From Novosphingobium sp. BW1 (GTDB taxonomy: Bacteria; Pseudomonadota; Alphaproteobacteria; Sphingomonadales; Sphingomonadaceae), in the NCBI RefSeq assembly GCF_008107685.1, contig NZ_VIRF01000078.1:310001-374000 (forward strand): DNA of 64,000 nucleotides. Reading direction: 5' to 3'. Position numbers and translations under genes: made by a program. The notes below the pieces were generated by a model. That model was not told the DNA's origin. It ran no database searches and saw nothing but the letters and a program-made list of their open reading frames with translations. Positions within the stretch are counted from its first letter, which is position 1; the number at the start of each line of letters is the position of its first letter. Shown here one piece after another: positions 1 through 8,187 of the stretch.

Positions 1-218
1 TCCCGGCCCTTTTTCATAGGTGGGCTCCGCAAAGCGCCCTTCGCGGCATTGCATATTTTGCAACTTAAGCCCCTGCGCGCAGAAATCTGGGGAAATACCT
101 TGCGATTCATCGTGGGTTTGGAGCAAGAGGGCGCAGAAATTGTCCCGGCAACAACCTGCACGAGACCTGCAAGCCCCTTATAACCACGATTGGACCCGCG
201 TTGACCTTCCCTGCGCGC

Positions 219-1523
219 ATGAGACGCATTCTACAGGCTCTTCACAGCTTCGACTCATCGCTCGACCTTGCCCGCCGCCGCATCGCCACTGCCATCGGCG
301 CGATCATCCTGGGGCTCATCGCCATTGCCTTTGCCTGGATGGGCGACAAGGCGCAGGAACTGTTCACCCGCTTCCAGTCCGACAATATCTACCTGACGCT
401 TGTGCTTACGCCTTGCGGCTTTGCCGCGATCGTGTGGTTCACCAACCGTGTCAGCCCCGCCGCGCGTGGCTCGGGCATTCCGCAGGTCATGGCCGCGACC
501 AAGAACCTCGACCTCGCCTACACCCGCCTCCTCACGATCCCCACCGCGGTCGTGAAGCTGCTGCTGACCGTGGGCGTTCTGCTCGTGGGCGGCTCGGTGG
601 GGCGTGAAGGCCCCACCGTCCAGATCGCCGCAGCCATCATGGTGGCCTGCCACAAGGTGATGCGTGTCCCCATGACAGCGGGCGTGCTCATCGCAGGCGG
701 CGCGGCCGGTGTCGCTGCCGCCTTCAACACGCCGCTGGCCGGCGTCGCCTTTGCCATCGAGGAACTTGCCTCCGCATTCGAGCAGCGCGTTGCCGTCCTC
801 GTCATGGGCGCTGTCGTCATCGCCGGTCTCGTCTCGCTCGGAATTGCAGGCGACTATGTCTATTTCGGCGTCATGCACGAGACGCTGGAGCTGACCTCGG
901 TGCTCGTCATCACGCCCGTGGCCGGGATCCTGGGCGGTATCGCAGGCGGCCTCTTTGCCCGCATCATGCTGTCCTTCGCGCGCAGCGGGCATCCGGCCTT
1001 CCAGGCCATCCGCAAGCGCCCGGTCCTCTCGGCCTTTGCCTGCGGCCTCGTCGTAGCCATCGTGGGCATCGCCACCGGCGGCGCGACCTGGGGGACAGGC
1101 TATGAAACGACCAAGATGATGATCGAGGGCGAAGCCACCCCTTCCGGCTGGTTCGGCCCCGCCAAATTCCTGGCGACTGCCGCGACGGCGGTCTCGGGAG
1201 CTCCGGGCGGCATTTTTGCCCCTTCTCTCTCCGTGGGCGCGGGCTTCGGTGAACTGCTCACGTTCGCTTTCCCCGATGACGCCATGCCCGCCGTCGTCCT
1301 CTTGGGTATGACCGGCTACTTCGTGGGCGTCGTACGCGCGCCGCTGACGGCCGTCATCATCCTCATGGAGACCACCGCCAACCGGGGCATGATCCTGCCG
1401 CTCTTCCTCACCGCCATCATCGCCGATGCGGCCAGCAAGCTGGTGTGCCAGACCAAGCTCTACCACGGGCTCTCGCAGGGCTTCCTGCGCCAGCGGGAGG
1501 ACAACCGCGAGCGGCAGGCCTGA
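219..1523 (+). CDS. ClC-family chloride channel or Cl-/H+ antiporter
   Basis: A 434-residue polytopic inner-membrane protein that moves chloride, probably in exchange for protons. The ClC signatures are present in order: GSGIP at residues 84-88 (selectivity-filter serine), GREGP at 128-132 (gating glutamate) and a later GGIFAP segment that forms the third part of the anion pathway. Retention of the GREGP glutamate is typical of the antiporter branch. Length matches bacterial ClC proteins without C-terminal CBS domains. I chose the ATG at 219; an in-frame TTG lies 18 bases upstream and cannot be excluded. The gene is monocistronic and ends at a bidirectional terminator facing the tRNA cluster. 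Family call is firm; channel versus exchanger is inference. Confidence 0.93.
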   Translation: MRRILQALHSFDSSLDLARRRIATAIGAIILGLIAIAFAWMGDKAQELFTRFQSDNIYLTLVLTPCGFAAIVWFTNRVSPAARGSGIPQVMAATKNLDLAYTRLLTIPTAVVKLLLTVGVLLVGGSVGREGPTVQIAAAIMVACHKVMRVPMTAGVLIAGGAAGVAAAFNTPLAGVAFAIEELASAFEQRVAVLVMGAVVIAGLVSLGIAGDYVYFGVMHETLELTSVLVITPVAGILGGIAGGLFARIMLSFARSGHPAFQAIRKRPVLSAFACGLVVAIVGIATGGATWGTGYETTKMMIEGEATPSGWFGPAKFLATAATAVSGAPGGIFAPSLSVGAGFGELLTFAFPDDAMPAVVLLGMTGYFVGVVRAPLTAVIILMETTANRGMILPLFLTAIIADAASKLVCQTKLYHGLSQGFLRQREDNRERQA

Positions 1524-1573
1524 GCGTCGCCCCTCGCCCTCCCCGCCTCGTCGAGCCCTTCCTACCGCAAACA

Positions 1574-1609
1574 CAAAAAAGCCGCATTCCCGAAGGATGC
1601 GGCGTTTTT
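1574..1609. terminator. Bidirectional intrinsic terminator between clc and the tRNA cluster
   Basis: A 7-bp stem (GCCGCAT at 1581-1587, ATGCGGC at 1597-1603) with a 9-base loop is flanked by an A-run on the left and five T on the right. It can stop clc transcription on the plus strand and tRNA transcription on the minus strand. Confidence 0.8.
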
Positions 1610-1634
1610 GATGCGGTGAACGCTTTGGAAGCCA

Positions 1635-1711
1635 TGGTGCGCCCGGAACGATTCGAACGTCCGACCCTCAGATTCGTAGTCTGATGCTCTATCCAGCTGA
1701 GCTACGGGCGC
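1635..1711 (-). tRNA. tRNA-Arg (anticodon ACG), copy 3 in transcription order
   Basis: Read on the minus strand this folds as a complete cloverleaf of 77 nt. It starts GCGCCCGTAGCTCAG, has anticodon loop CTACGAA (anticodon ACG), T-loop GTTCGAATC and an encoded CCA end. It is identical to the next two copies. A34 should be deaminated to inosine to read CGU, CGC and CGA. Confidence 0.97.
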
Positions 1712-1760
1712 ATATTCGCTTGGCTCTCTCCTAATGCGCAGACAAGTCATTCGAAGAGAA

Positions 1761-1837
1761 TGGTGCGCCCGGAACGATTCGAACGTCCGACCCTCAGATT
1801 CGTAGTCTGATGCTCTATCCAGCTGAGCTACGGGCGC
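1761..1837 (-). tRNA. tRNA-Arg (anticodon ACG), copy 2
   Basis: A 77-nt cloverleaf with encoded CCA, identical in every base to the copies at 1635 and 1883. The spacers between copies are only 45-49 bp, so the three are probably one transcript processed by RNase P and RNase E. Confidence 0.97.
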
Positions 1838-1882
1838 GCATATATTTGTTCTCCTGAACTCCAACAAACCATTCGGAGAAAA

Positions 1883-1959
1883 TGGTGCGCCCGGAACGAT
1901 TCGAACGTCCGACCCTCAGATTCGTAGTCTGATGCTCTATCCAGCTGAGCTACGGGCGC
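1883..1959 (-). tRNA. tRNA-Arg (anticodon ACG), copy 1
   Basis: First copy in transcription order, 77 nt with encoded CCA. It lies 37 bp downstream of the mutT stop codon on the same strand. A promoter could lie in that short gap, or mutT could be co-transcribed. Confidence 0.97.
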
Positions 1960-1996
1960 GTTGGAGAGGCGCCTCTAGAAAAGGAATCGGGGTCGG

Positions 1997-2467
1997 TCAA
2001 CATCTATCTGCATATTCTTCTGAAGAATCGTGATTCAGCCAAATCTTAAGTGCATCTGCCAGCGGATAATCGAGCGGCGGCATGGCCAATTCTCCAAGGC
2101 CTTGAGGCGCATACCATTGAGCCTGGCCGCCCTCCTGCGAGACCGGAGTCCCCTCCCACGCGCGCGTGGCATAGAGGAGAAGGACAAGCGCCCTGCGCCC
2201 GGACGCTCCCCCGCCCCCTTCGCCCAAAAGTCCGCTGGCGAACCCCACAGGCACAAGCGATGACGAATCCAGCCCGACGGCCAGTTCCTCCTCCATCTCG
2301 CGGACAGCGGCTTGCTCGGCGCTTTCACCGGGATCCACCTTGCCGCCCGGAAATTCCCAGAGCCCGGCGTGCATCGTTCCCTCAGGCCGTTGCTGCATGA
2401 GCACGTGCCCTTGCGCATCGACCAGCGCCACCGCGACCACCACAAGCGGTGTCAAATTTTTTGCCAC
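1997..2467 (-). CDS. mutT: MutT-type Nudix hydrolase (8-oxo-dGTP diphosphatase)
   Basis: A 156-residue cytosolic enzyme that hydrolyses oxidised nucleotides such as 8-oxo-dGTP and so prevents A:T to C:G transversions. The Nudix box runs from G42 through E48 to REMEEELAV at 56-64, with the metal-binding glutamates intact. The preceding FPGGKVDPGE stretch is typical of MutT. Start is GTG at 2467 with GAAGGCGG just upstream. The gene is divergent from the first Flp pilin, so the 83-bp gap holds both promoters. In some alphaproteobacteria mutT follows argJ or secA; neither is here. Another Nudix substrate cannot be excluded from sequence alone. Confidence 0.88.
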   Translation of the reverse strand: MAKNLTPLVVVAVALVDAQGHVLMQQRPEGTMHAGLWEFPGGKVDPGESAEQAAVREMEEELAVGLDSSSLVPVGFASGLLGEGGGGASGRRALVLLLYATRAWEGTPVSQEGGQAQWYAPQGLGELAMPPLDYPLADALKIWLNHDSSEEYADRC

Positions 2468-2481
2468 TTTGCCGCCTTCAT

Positions 2482-2496
2482 TTAATCAATCCTTAA
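2482..2496 (+). promoter_or_regulatory. CtrA box upstream of the first Flp pilin gene
   Basis: A perfect TTAA-N7-TTAA motif, the full CtrA consensus of Caulobacter and relatives, lies 55 bp before the pilin start in the mutT/flp intergenic region. In GC-rich DNA such an AT-rich dyad is unlikely by chance. CtrA control of pili is established in Caulobacter; regulation here is inference. Confidence 0.65.
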
Positions 2497-2550
2497 GCTC
2501 CACCCGCAAGTTTAAAGGGCAACCTAGTCATCACAAGGTCCGAGGCCGCG

Positions 2551-2742
2551 ATGCTCCCCCTGACCAGAATGCAAACCCTGCTTCGCGACGCCCGGGGCGC
2601 GAGTGCAATCGAATACGGGTTGATCATGGGCCTCATCACCCTCGTCATCGTAGTGGCTATGCAGAGCGTCGCCGACGAGACCATCGCGATGTGGGGTAAT
2701 GTCAACGACAAGACCTCAGAGGCCCTTTCATCATCGGGCTAG
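2551..2742 (+). CDS. Flp/Fap-type IVb pilin, first copy
   Basis: A 63-residue prepilin of the Flp family, which builds the thin Tad pilus used in surface attachment. The processing site is RG/ASAIEYGLIMG: cleavage after glycine leaves glutamate at +5 and tyrosine at +6, the Flp hallmark. A single hydrophobic helix of about 20 residues follows. ATG at 2569 is an alternative internal start that keeps the leader short. The mature tail (WGNVNDKTSEALSSSG) is short and polar. The Tad machinery (CpaA-F, TadB-G) is not in this window, so these pilin genes are detached from, or at the edge of, their locus. Confidence 0.9.
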   Translation: MLPLTRMQTLLRDARGASAIEYGLIMGLITLVIVVAMQSVADETIAMWGNVNDKTSEALSSSG

Positions 2743-2753
2743 CCCCTGCAGAC

Positions 2754-2768
2754 TTAAGCATTTTTCAA
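2754..2768 (+). promoter_or_regulatory. Degenerate CtrA-like box upstream of the second pilin
   Basis: TTAA-N7-TCAA, one mismatch from the CtrA consensus, about 100 bp before the second pilin start. It suggests the second pilin has its own promoter under the same regulator as the first. Confidence 0.4.
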
Positions 2769-2867
2769 CTATTCCAACCTACCAATCAAGAGGTTCGGCA
2801 AGCCTGAGACAAAATGAAGGTGGGCCGGACCGGGTACGTTAGACTGCTTTTCATCAGGAGACATTTC

Positions 2868-3041
2868 ATGAAGTTTCTCACCAAGCTGCGTCGCAACGAA
2901 GAAGGTGCCACCGCGATCGAATACGGCCTGATCGCCGCCCTCATCGCCGTTGCCGCGATCACCGCGATGACCAGCCTCGGCACCAACCTGAGCAACACCT
3001 TCAACAAGACCTCGACCACGCTGTCGAACGCGAACACCTAA
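2868..3041 (+). CDS. Flp/Fap-type IVb pilin, second copy
   Basis: A 57-residue prepilin. The start at ATG 2868 is set by CAGGAG 8 bases upstream; an in-frame ATG at 2814 would give an implausible leader. The leader MKFLTKLRRNEEG ends at a typical Flp cleavage site followed by ATAIEYGLIAALIAVAAI, with E at +5 and Y at +6. The tail is rich in Thr, Ser and Asn (SNTFNKTSTTLSNANT), as in major Flp subunits. The strong Shine-Dalgarno and dedicated strong terminator suggest this is the abundant major pilin and the 2551 gene a minor one; that is inference. Confidence 0.93.
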   Translation: MKFLTKLRRNEEGATAIEYGLIAALIAVAAITAMTSLGTNLSNTFNKTSTTLSNANT

Positions 3042-3094
3042 TTTCGCAGGTCTACCGTGCCACTCGCCTTCACGGCGATGGCTGGCTACAGAAA

Positions 3095-3124
3095 CGGGCG
3101 GCAGGGCATCCTGCCGCCCGTTTT
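3095..3124 (+). terminator. Intrinsic terminator after the pilin genes
   Basis: A perfect 11-bp GC-rich stem (arms 3095-3105 and 3110-3120) with a GCAT loop, followed by TTTT. It is 54 bp after the pilin stop and separates pilins from the convergent xerD. Confidence 0.85.
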
Positions 3125-3177
3125 CATGTACCCCCAGGGACGCTCGTCGGAAATCTTTACACTGCGACGCCGTCCCC

Positions 3178-4071
3178 TCAGCCTACCCGCCCGGCCAAGG
3201 GGTGCCGCTCATTAACGAGCGCGACAAGCCGCGCGCTGTCGACATGGGTGTATATCTGGGTGGTGGCGATATCGGCATGGCCCAGCAGCGTCTGGAGCAC
3301 ACGCAAGTCCGCCCCGCCCTCCAGCAGATGCGTCGCGAAGGCATGGCGCAACACATGGGGCGAAACCCTCGCCGGGTCGAGATCGACACGAACGGCCAGA
3401 TCGCGCAATAACTGAAATAGGCGAACCCGGGTCAGATGACCGGACCGCCCACGCGAAGGAAACAGAAAGCGCGAGCCCGCCGCTTCCCCGCGCACCGCGA
3501 GCCAGCGCGACAGAGCCGCGCGCGCGCGCGTGCTGACTGGCACCATTCGCTGCTGCCCACCTTTGCCCTGCACATGCAGGAACGGCGTGTCGCGCGGTAC
3601 GCCAGCCAGTGGCAGGGCAACCAGTTCGCTTGCGCGGAGCCCGGATCCGTACAGCAACTCCAACAGCGCCAACAGTCGCACAGGTCCGCTCTCCCCTCCC
3701 CGCGCTTCGTCCTCCGCCTGTGCCAGAAAGCGTGTCACATCCTCACGCGAGAGCAGCCGAGGCAAGGGACGCCGGGTGCGTGGGCGCGGCAAGGCCGGCG
3801 AAGGATCGTCTTCGCGCAGCCCCTCGTCCACGAGGAACCCGAAGAACTGGCGCAAGGTTGAACACTTGCGCGCAAGGCTGGCGGCCGAAAGCGAGGCCCA
3901 ATGGCTGGCAAGAGAGGCCAGCGCATCGCCGTCCGCTCCGGCCAGGTTCCCCAGCGCCGACTGGGCACCCTCCAGGTCCCTGCGATAGGCTGCAAGGGTG
4001 TTGGCAGCCGCACCGCGCTCGGCGGCCATCATAGTGAGGAACGCCTCGAGCGGATCCTCCCGCGGTGCCAT
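3178..4071 (-). CDS. xerD: Site-specific tyrosine recombinase XerD
   Basis: A 297-residue chromosome-dimer resolution recombinase that acts with XerC and FtsK at dif. The N-terminal core-binding (SAM-like) domain covers about residues 5-90. The catalytic domain shows the expected residues: Arg in LRASEL, Lys in QGKGGQQR, His and Arg in HVLRHAFATHLL, His in LLGHADI and the nucleophile Tyr in QIYTHVD. The usual XerD/C length and lack of a phage-type arm-binding domain argue against a prophage integrase. ATG at 4071 is preferred over GTG at 4074 because GAAGG precedes it. Position beside aroKB is a common alphaproteobacterial arrangement for xerD. Confidence 0.92.
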   Translation of the reverse strand: MAPREDPLEAFLTMMAAERGAAANTLAAYRRDLEGAQSALGNLAGADGDALASLASHWASLSAASLARKCSTLRQFFGFLVDEGLREDDPSPALPRPRTRRPLPRLLSREDVTRFLAQAEDEARGGESGPVRLLALLELLYGSGLRASELVALPLAGVPRDTPFLHVQGKGGQQRMVPVSTRARAALSRWLAVRGEAAGSRFLFPSRGRSGHLTRVRLFQLLRDLAVRVDLDPARVSPHVLRHAFATHLLEGGADLRVLQTLLGHADIATTQIYTHVDSARLVALVNERHPLAGRVG

Positions 4072-4093
4072 CACGCCTTCACGCCGATCGCGA

Positions 4094-6019
4094 TCAGGTG
4101 CGCGCGATCGCCTCGGCCGCGATCATGCGCGCCTCGGCCTCGAGCCCCACTTCGCGCATGGCCGCCACGATGTGATAAAGATAACGCGGAGTCATCTGTC
4201 TCCAGTTGGCGCCCTGCATGCCAAAGCCCGCCAGGATCACCACGCTCGCGGCATCGCCGCGCGCTGCAGCCGCATCGATGGCCCGCGTCCAGCGAGTCTC
4301 GCCATCGAGCGCCAGGGACAGATCATTCGAGTAGCCCATCACACGGCTACGATCGAGGCGGTTCAGTCCGGCCAGTCCGGCCACGAGGAATCCTGCCTTG
4401 CGTTTGCCAGCGCTCGCGTCCTCATCGATGAAGCTGTCGAGGCTTCCCGACGATGCGCTCTGGTTGGCGCCGGGCGCCGACAGCACGACCAGTGCCCAGC
4501 CCTCGCTGCCACCCTCAACAACGGGCGCCCAGCGCGCCGCATTGGCGTCGAAACCAGCCGCCAGCATCGAGCCCAGCAGAGCCGGCGCTTCAGCGGCGAC
4601 ATCCTCGCTCGGCGCGATACGCGCGGCGGCAGCTGCGGTCAGGACCCGCCCGCAATAGGCGCTGCCATCGTCCTCCAGTTCGCTCCACAGCGTGCGCATC
4701 GCCGCGATACGCGCGGCAGACGAAGGAAGCGCGTAGGCATCGCGCAGGCTTTCCGCGCGCGTTTGCCAGGCGCTTCCCGTATCGGGATCGGCGTAGAGCT
4801 GCGCGTAGAGATCGACCAGCGCCGCATTCGAGAGGATACCCGAGGCCCCGGCCCGCACCGAGGCCTTCGCACGGCGCTCCAGGCCCACCATCGGCGCCAG
4901 CACTGTGGCCGCATCGTAGCGCCCCTCGTTGGGGGCCATGAGCGATTCGGGAGGCGCGATGCCGACCCCGCGCGCCAGGGCATAGCGCCAGGGCGTAAGG
5001 TCCGAGACATTGTCCCACTCGATCGTGACGGCACGGCGCGCCTTGCCCGCAGCGCCCGAATAGCGCTGCGCCAGCAGGAGGTCGATGCGCGGCAGTTCCT
5101 TGCGGGTCATGTCGCGATCAAGCCGAGAGAGCGCAGCGTTGCTGTTACCGCGAAACGCATCACAGATAGCACCTGCCACGTTCCATTCGGCATCGCTGCG
5201 CATCGAGCCCTGCGTGGCCATGATCGGGCACAGACCCGTCATGTCCGCCGTCCCGAGATAGACGTCGAGCACTTGCGCGCCGATCTCGGGCGTATAGTTG
5301 GCAATGTCGATGTCCTGCAGCAGCGCGCGGGCCGCGTCATACTCGCCCATACGCACCAGCAGGGCCACGCGCAGCGCCAGGAAATCCTGCGCGCTCATGC
5401 CCTCGGGCGCATCGAGGCGCGAGAGCAGAGCACGGCGCAGCGCGATGTGCCCCCAGCGCGAAACCAGCGCGCCGCGATTGCCCGAAAGCGCCAGGCGCAG
5501 CAGCGCCGGATCACCGCCCTGAAGCGAGCCCGCAGCCAGACCGCCTTCATCGGCATCAAACAGGCCGACATGGGTCATCGTACGGCGCGCCTGCGGGGGC
5601 ATGTCGAACTCGACCTTGCGCCCGATAAGCCCCTCGAAATCTTCCGGGGACATCTTGCCCAGCTCTTCCAACGAGGGAAGGCGTTTGAGGGCGAGCCCGT
5701 CATTCCCCCGGCGCGCATCGTCTTCGGCCACGGCCTGCTGCGGTAAACGCTGTACGACCTCCCCTGGGGCGGGCTGTCCCGACGGCGCAGAACCGGAGCG
5801 CGTCGCGATAGCCGTAGGGCTTGGTGCAGCACCTGACGAGGGCCGGATTGCCGGACGCGCGCTCGTGCGCGGCGCGGGCGTCGACGTCGGGCTCGGCGGC
5901 GCGGCCGGCTTGGGATCCTGGAACATCTTGGGAAGGAGCGATTCGGGCGAATCCTGCGCGACCGCCCAGGCCGACATCAGGCTGAGCGCCGCGCCCGCAA
6001 GGAGATAAACCGCCCTCAC
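4094..6019 (-). CDS. Large exported protein of unknown function
   Basis: A 641-residue protein with a cleavable signal peptide (AGAALSLMSAWAVAQ) followed by a Pro/Ser/Thr/Ala-rich linker to about residue 90. The remainder is an alanine-rich, probably all-helical region that looks like a degenerate helical-repeat (TPR/Sel1-like) array, without a motif I can name. It is probably periplasmic. Start is GTG at 6019, overlapping by 4 bp (GTGA) the stop of a 46-codon membrane ORF, so the two are translationally coupled. It ends 22 bp before the xerD start, so xerD may be co-transcribed. I know similar proteins in sphingomonads only as hypothetical. Confidence 0.75.
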   Translation of the reverse strand: MRAVYLLAGAALSLMSAWAVAQDSPESLLPKMFQDPKPAAPPSPTSTPAPRTSARPAIRPSSGAAPSPTAIATRSGSAPSGQPAPGEVVQRLPQQAVAEDDARRGNDGLALKRLPSLEELGKMSPEDFEGLIGRKVEFDMPPQARRTMTHVGLFDADEGGLAAGSLQGGDPALLRLALSGNRGALVSRWGHIALRRALLSRLDAPEGMSAQDFLALRVALLVRMGEYDAARALLQDIDIANYTPEIGAQVLDVYLGTADMTGLCPIMATQGSMRSDAEWNVAGAICDAFRGNSNAALSRLDRDMTRKELPRIDLLLAQRYSGAAGKARRAVTIEWDNVSDLTPWRYALARGVGIAPPESLMAPNEGRYDAATVLAPMVGLERRAKASVRAGASGILSNAALVDLYAQLYADPDTGSAWQTRAESLRDAYALPSSAARIAAMRTLWSELEDDGSAYCGRVLTAAAAARIAPSEDVAAEAPALLGSMLAAGFDANAARWAPVVEGGSEGWALVVLSAPGANQSASSGSLDSFIDEDASAGKRKAGFLVAGLAGLNRLDRSRVMGYSNDLSLALDGETRWTRAIDAAAARGDAASVVILAGFGMQGANWRQMTPRYLYHIVAAMREVGLEAEARMIAAEAIART

Positions 6020-6156
6020 GGCTGAACCTCCGGCACGGCAACCGGCAAGACCTGGTCCTCGATCGGCATTTCGCCAGCATCGATCCAGGCAACGGCCAGA
6101 ACCGCCCCTGCAGCCAGAACGACAAGCCCCATAGCCAGAGCCAAACGCCCACGCAT
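6016..6156 (-). CDS. Small single-pass membrane protein coupled to the 641-aa gene
   Basis: A 46-residue ORF starting ATG at 6156 (MRGRLALAMGLVVLAAGAVL) with one hydrophobic helix of about 18 residues after a short basic N-terminus. A short acidic/proline C-terminus (EMPIEDQVLPVAVPEVQP) is predicted outside. Its stop overlaps the GTG start of the downstream secreted protein (GTGA), strong evidence that it is translated. It is divergent from aroK with 70 bp between starts. Function is unknown; it could anchor or assist the downstream protein. Confidence 0.6.
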   Translation of the reverse strand: MRGRLALAMGLVVLAAGAVLAVAWIDAGEMPIEDQVLPVAVPEVQP

Positions 6157-6226
6157 TCTAATCGTCACTCGCCTTCCTTCACCGATGCTTGCGCTGCGAC
6201 CTAGCGCAACTATAGGCGGTGGGGCA

Positions 6227-6802
6227 ATGGACGTTCAACAGACCCGCTACTCGGCGCAGGAGATATCCGCGCTCGCCCGCCAGATCGATCGCCCCATCGT
6301 GCTCGTCGGCATGATGGGCGTCGGCAAGTCGAGCGTGGGCAAACGCCTCGCATCAATTCTGGACTGCCCTTTCGTCGATGCCGATGACGAGATCGAACGC
6401 TCGGCACAGATGCCCATTCCCGAAATCTTCGAGACGTACGGCGAGGACTATTTCCGCGATGGCGAGCGCCGCGTCATCGCCCGCCTCATGGCCGAGAACG
6501 AAGGCTGCATCGTGATTGCTACAGGCGGCGGAGCCTTCGTCAACGCACAAACCCGGGCACTGATCCTTGAAAAAGCGGTCACGATCTGGCTCGACAGCGA
6601 CGTCGACACCCTGGTCGAGCGCACCGCGCGCAAGGACAACCGCCCCCTTCTCCAAAACGGCGACCCACGCGAGATTCTGAGCCGGCTGCGCGAGACCCGT
6701 CAGCCCTTCTATGCGCAAGCCCCGATCCACATCGTCAGCGGTCAAGGGCCCCACGTCCAAACAATTAACAAGGTCTTGCAGGAACTTACTGAATGGCTGT
6801 GA
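6227..6802 (+). CDS. aroK: Shikimate kinase
   Basis: A 191-residue cytosolic enzyme phosphorylating shikimate at O3 in chorismate synthesis. The Walker A loop is GMMGVGKSS, the shikimate-binding Asp is in VDADDEIE, the GGG motif is in ATGGGAFV, and the lid arginine region is RKDNRPLL. ATG at 6227 is chosen because a GGCGGTGGGG stretch precedes it and homology starts soon after; an ATG at 6185 would add 14 unrelated residues. The 3' end overlaps aroB by 10 bases, so the pair forms an operon, the standard arrangement in proteobacteria. Confidence 0.96.
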   Translation: MDVQQTRYSAQEISALARQIDRPIVLVGMMGVGKSSVGKRLASILDCPFVDADDEIERSAQMPIPEIFETYGEDYFRDGERRVIARLMAENEGCIVIATGGGAFVNAQTRALILEKAVTIWLDSDVDTLVERTARKDNRPLLQNGDPREILSRLRETRQPFYAQAPIHIVSGQGPHVQTINKVLQELTEWL

Positions 6803-7908
6803 TCCATGTCGACATCGCCCAGCGCCCCTACGAGGTTCGCGTGGGCCAGGGCCTCCTTGCCGAGATCGGCGCCGAGTGCCGGGGCTTCCTGCGCAAGCGC
6901 GCCGTTCCTGTCATCACCGATGCGAACGTGCACGCGGCCTGGGGGGAAATCGTCGAGGCCTCGCTGAGCGCCCACGGCCACGAAGTTCACTGGCGCATCC
7001 TGCCCGCGGGCGAACAGACAAAATCCTGGGACGAACTGGCGGCCACGGTGAACTGGCTACTCGCGCTCGAGGTCGAACGCGGCGACCACATCCTTGCGCT
7101 GGGCGGCGGTGTCATCGGCGACCTGACCGGCTTTTGCGCGGCTGTCCTCAAGCGCGGCTGCAAGTTCATCCAGATACCCACGACGCTCCTCGCCCAGGTT
7201 GATTCAAGCGTGGGCGGCAAGACCGCGATCAACACCCCCGCTGGCAAGAACCTTGTCGGTGCTTTCCACCAGCCCTCGCTGGTGCTCGCAGACCTTGACG
7301 CGCTCGACACACTGCCCGAACGCGAACGGCTGGCTGGCTATGCCGAAGTCGTGAAGTACGGCCTGATCGACGATGCCGATTTCTTCGCTTGGTGCGAGGC
7401 GAACGGCGCAGCCATGCTGGCGGGCAACGGCGGGCTGCGCGAATATGCAGTCGCCCACTCGGTCGCCGCCAAGGCGCGGATCGTGGCCGAGGACGAGTTC
7501 GAGACCACCGGCAAGCGCGCGCTGCTCAACCTTGGCCATACCTTCGGCCATGCGCTGGAGGCCGAGACCGGCTTTTCCAGCGACCTTCTCCACGGCGAAG
7601 GTGTTGCGCTGGGCATGGTGCTCGCCGCGCGCTATTCGGCGCGCCTGGGCCACATGAGCACGGCGAGCGCGGAGCATGTTGCCCGCCACATCGCCGACGT
7701 CGGCCTGCGTGCCGAGATCGCCGAGCTCGGTCTTACTTGCGACGGCGCAGCGCTCGTTCGCCACATGCTGCACGACAAGAAGATGGACGCGGGCACCCTG
7801 CCCTTCCTTCTGATGCAGGGAATCGGCAAGACCTACCTCGACAAACAGGTCGACCTTTCCGATGTCGCCCCCTTCCTCGACAGTGAACTGGCCCGCCCGA
7901 CCAAGTAG
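6793..7908 (+). CDS. aroB: 3-dehydroquinate synthase
   Basis: A 371-residue NAD- and Zn/Co-dependent enzyme converting DAHP to 3-dehydroquinate, step two of the shikimate pathway. NAD-binding GGGVIGDLTGF, the substrate region PTTLLAQVDSSVGGKTAIN, and metal ligands within GLIDD and HTFGHALE are all present. Start overlaps the end of aroK, indicating coupled translation. About 300 bp without a gene follow the stop. Confidence 0.97.
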   Translation: MAVIHVDIAQRPYEVRVGQGLLAEIGAECRGFLRKRAVPVITDANVHAAWGEIVEASLSAHGHEVHWRILPAGEQTKSWDELAATVNWLLALEVERGDHILALGGGVIGDLTGFCAAVLKRGCKFIQIPTTLLAQVDSSVGGKTAINTPAGKNLVGAFHQPSLVLADLDALDTLPERERLAGYAEVVKYGLIDDADFFAWCEANGAAMLAGNGGLREYAVAHSVAAKARIVAEDEFETTGKRALLNLGHTFGHALEAETGFSSDLLHGEGVALGMVLAARYSARLGHMSTASAEHVARHIADVGLRAEIAELGLTCDGAALVRHMLHDKKMDAGTLPFLLMQGIGKTYLDKQVDLSDVAPFLDSELARPTK

Positions 7909-8187
7909 TTTTCAGGGGGTGCCAAGTTCCCCAACGACCACCACCTTCCAAAAGACGACGACATGTGTGCGGTGTGCGACCGTGTGCGCACTCTGTTCGC
8001 AAATCCGTCAGAAAATGGGAGTATGTATACGGCTAGGTCGACCCCGAGGCCCGATCGGGGAGCGGCGCGCATGCCACTTCGCGAATCCCCCTGACAGCGG
8101 CATGCACAGGCGGCAGGTCCCCACGGCCTGCCGCCGTCCGCGCGGCGTGCATGGCCGACTTCGGGAACGGCCACATGCCGTGGTGCA
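7909..8187. other. Intergenic region between aroB and the DUF3008 gene
   Basis: No ORF with coding character is visible. It contains a 9-bp GC-rich hairpin (arms 8109-8117 and 8127-8135) without a T-tract and several GTGTGCG repeats near 7970-8000. A GGAAC at 8164 with CATT 17 bases later is a weak match to the alphaproteobacterial EcfG stress promoter (GGAAC-N16/17-CGTT). The downstream gene probably starts its transcript here. Confidence 0.4.

Noticed and set aside
3178..4071. Tyrosine recombinase as a sign of a prophage or integrative element
   Set aside because: Length and motifs are those of XerD, the neighbours are aroKB, and no att-like repeats or phage genes are near; the tRNA cluster at 1.6-2.0 kb is intact with no repeated 3' end downstream.
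3998..5746. A 580-codon plus-strand open frame opposite the 641-aa secreted protein
   Set aside because: The minus-strand frame has a signal peptide, GTGA coupling and normal composition; the plus frame is Arg/Ala/His-rich with no motif and is a shadow.
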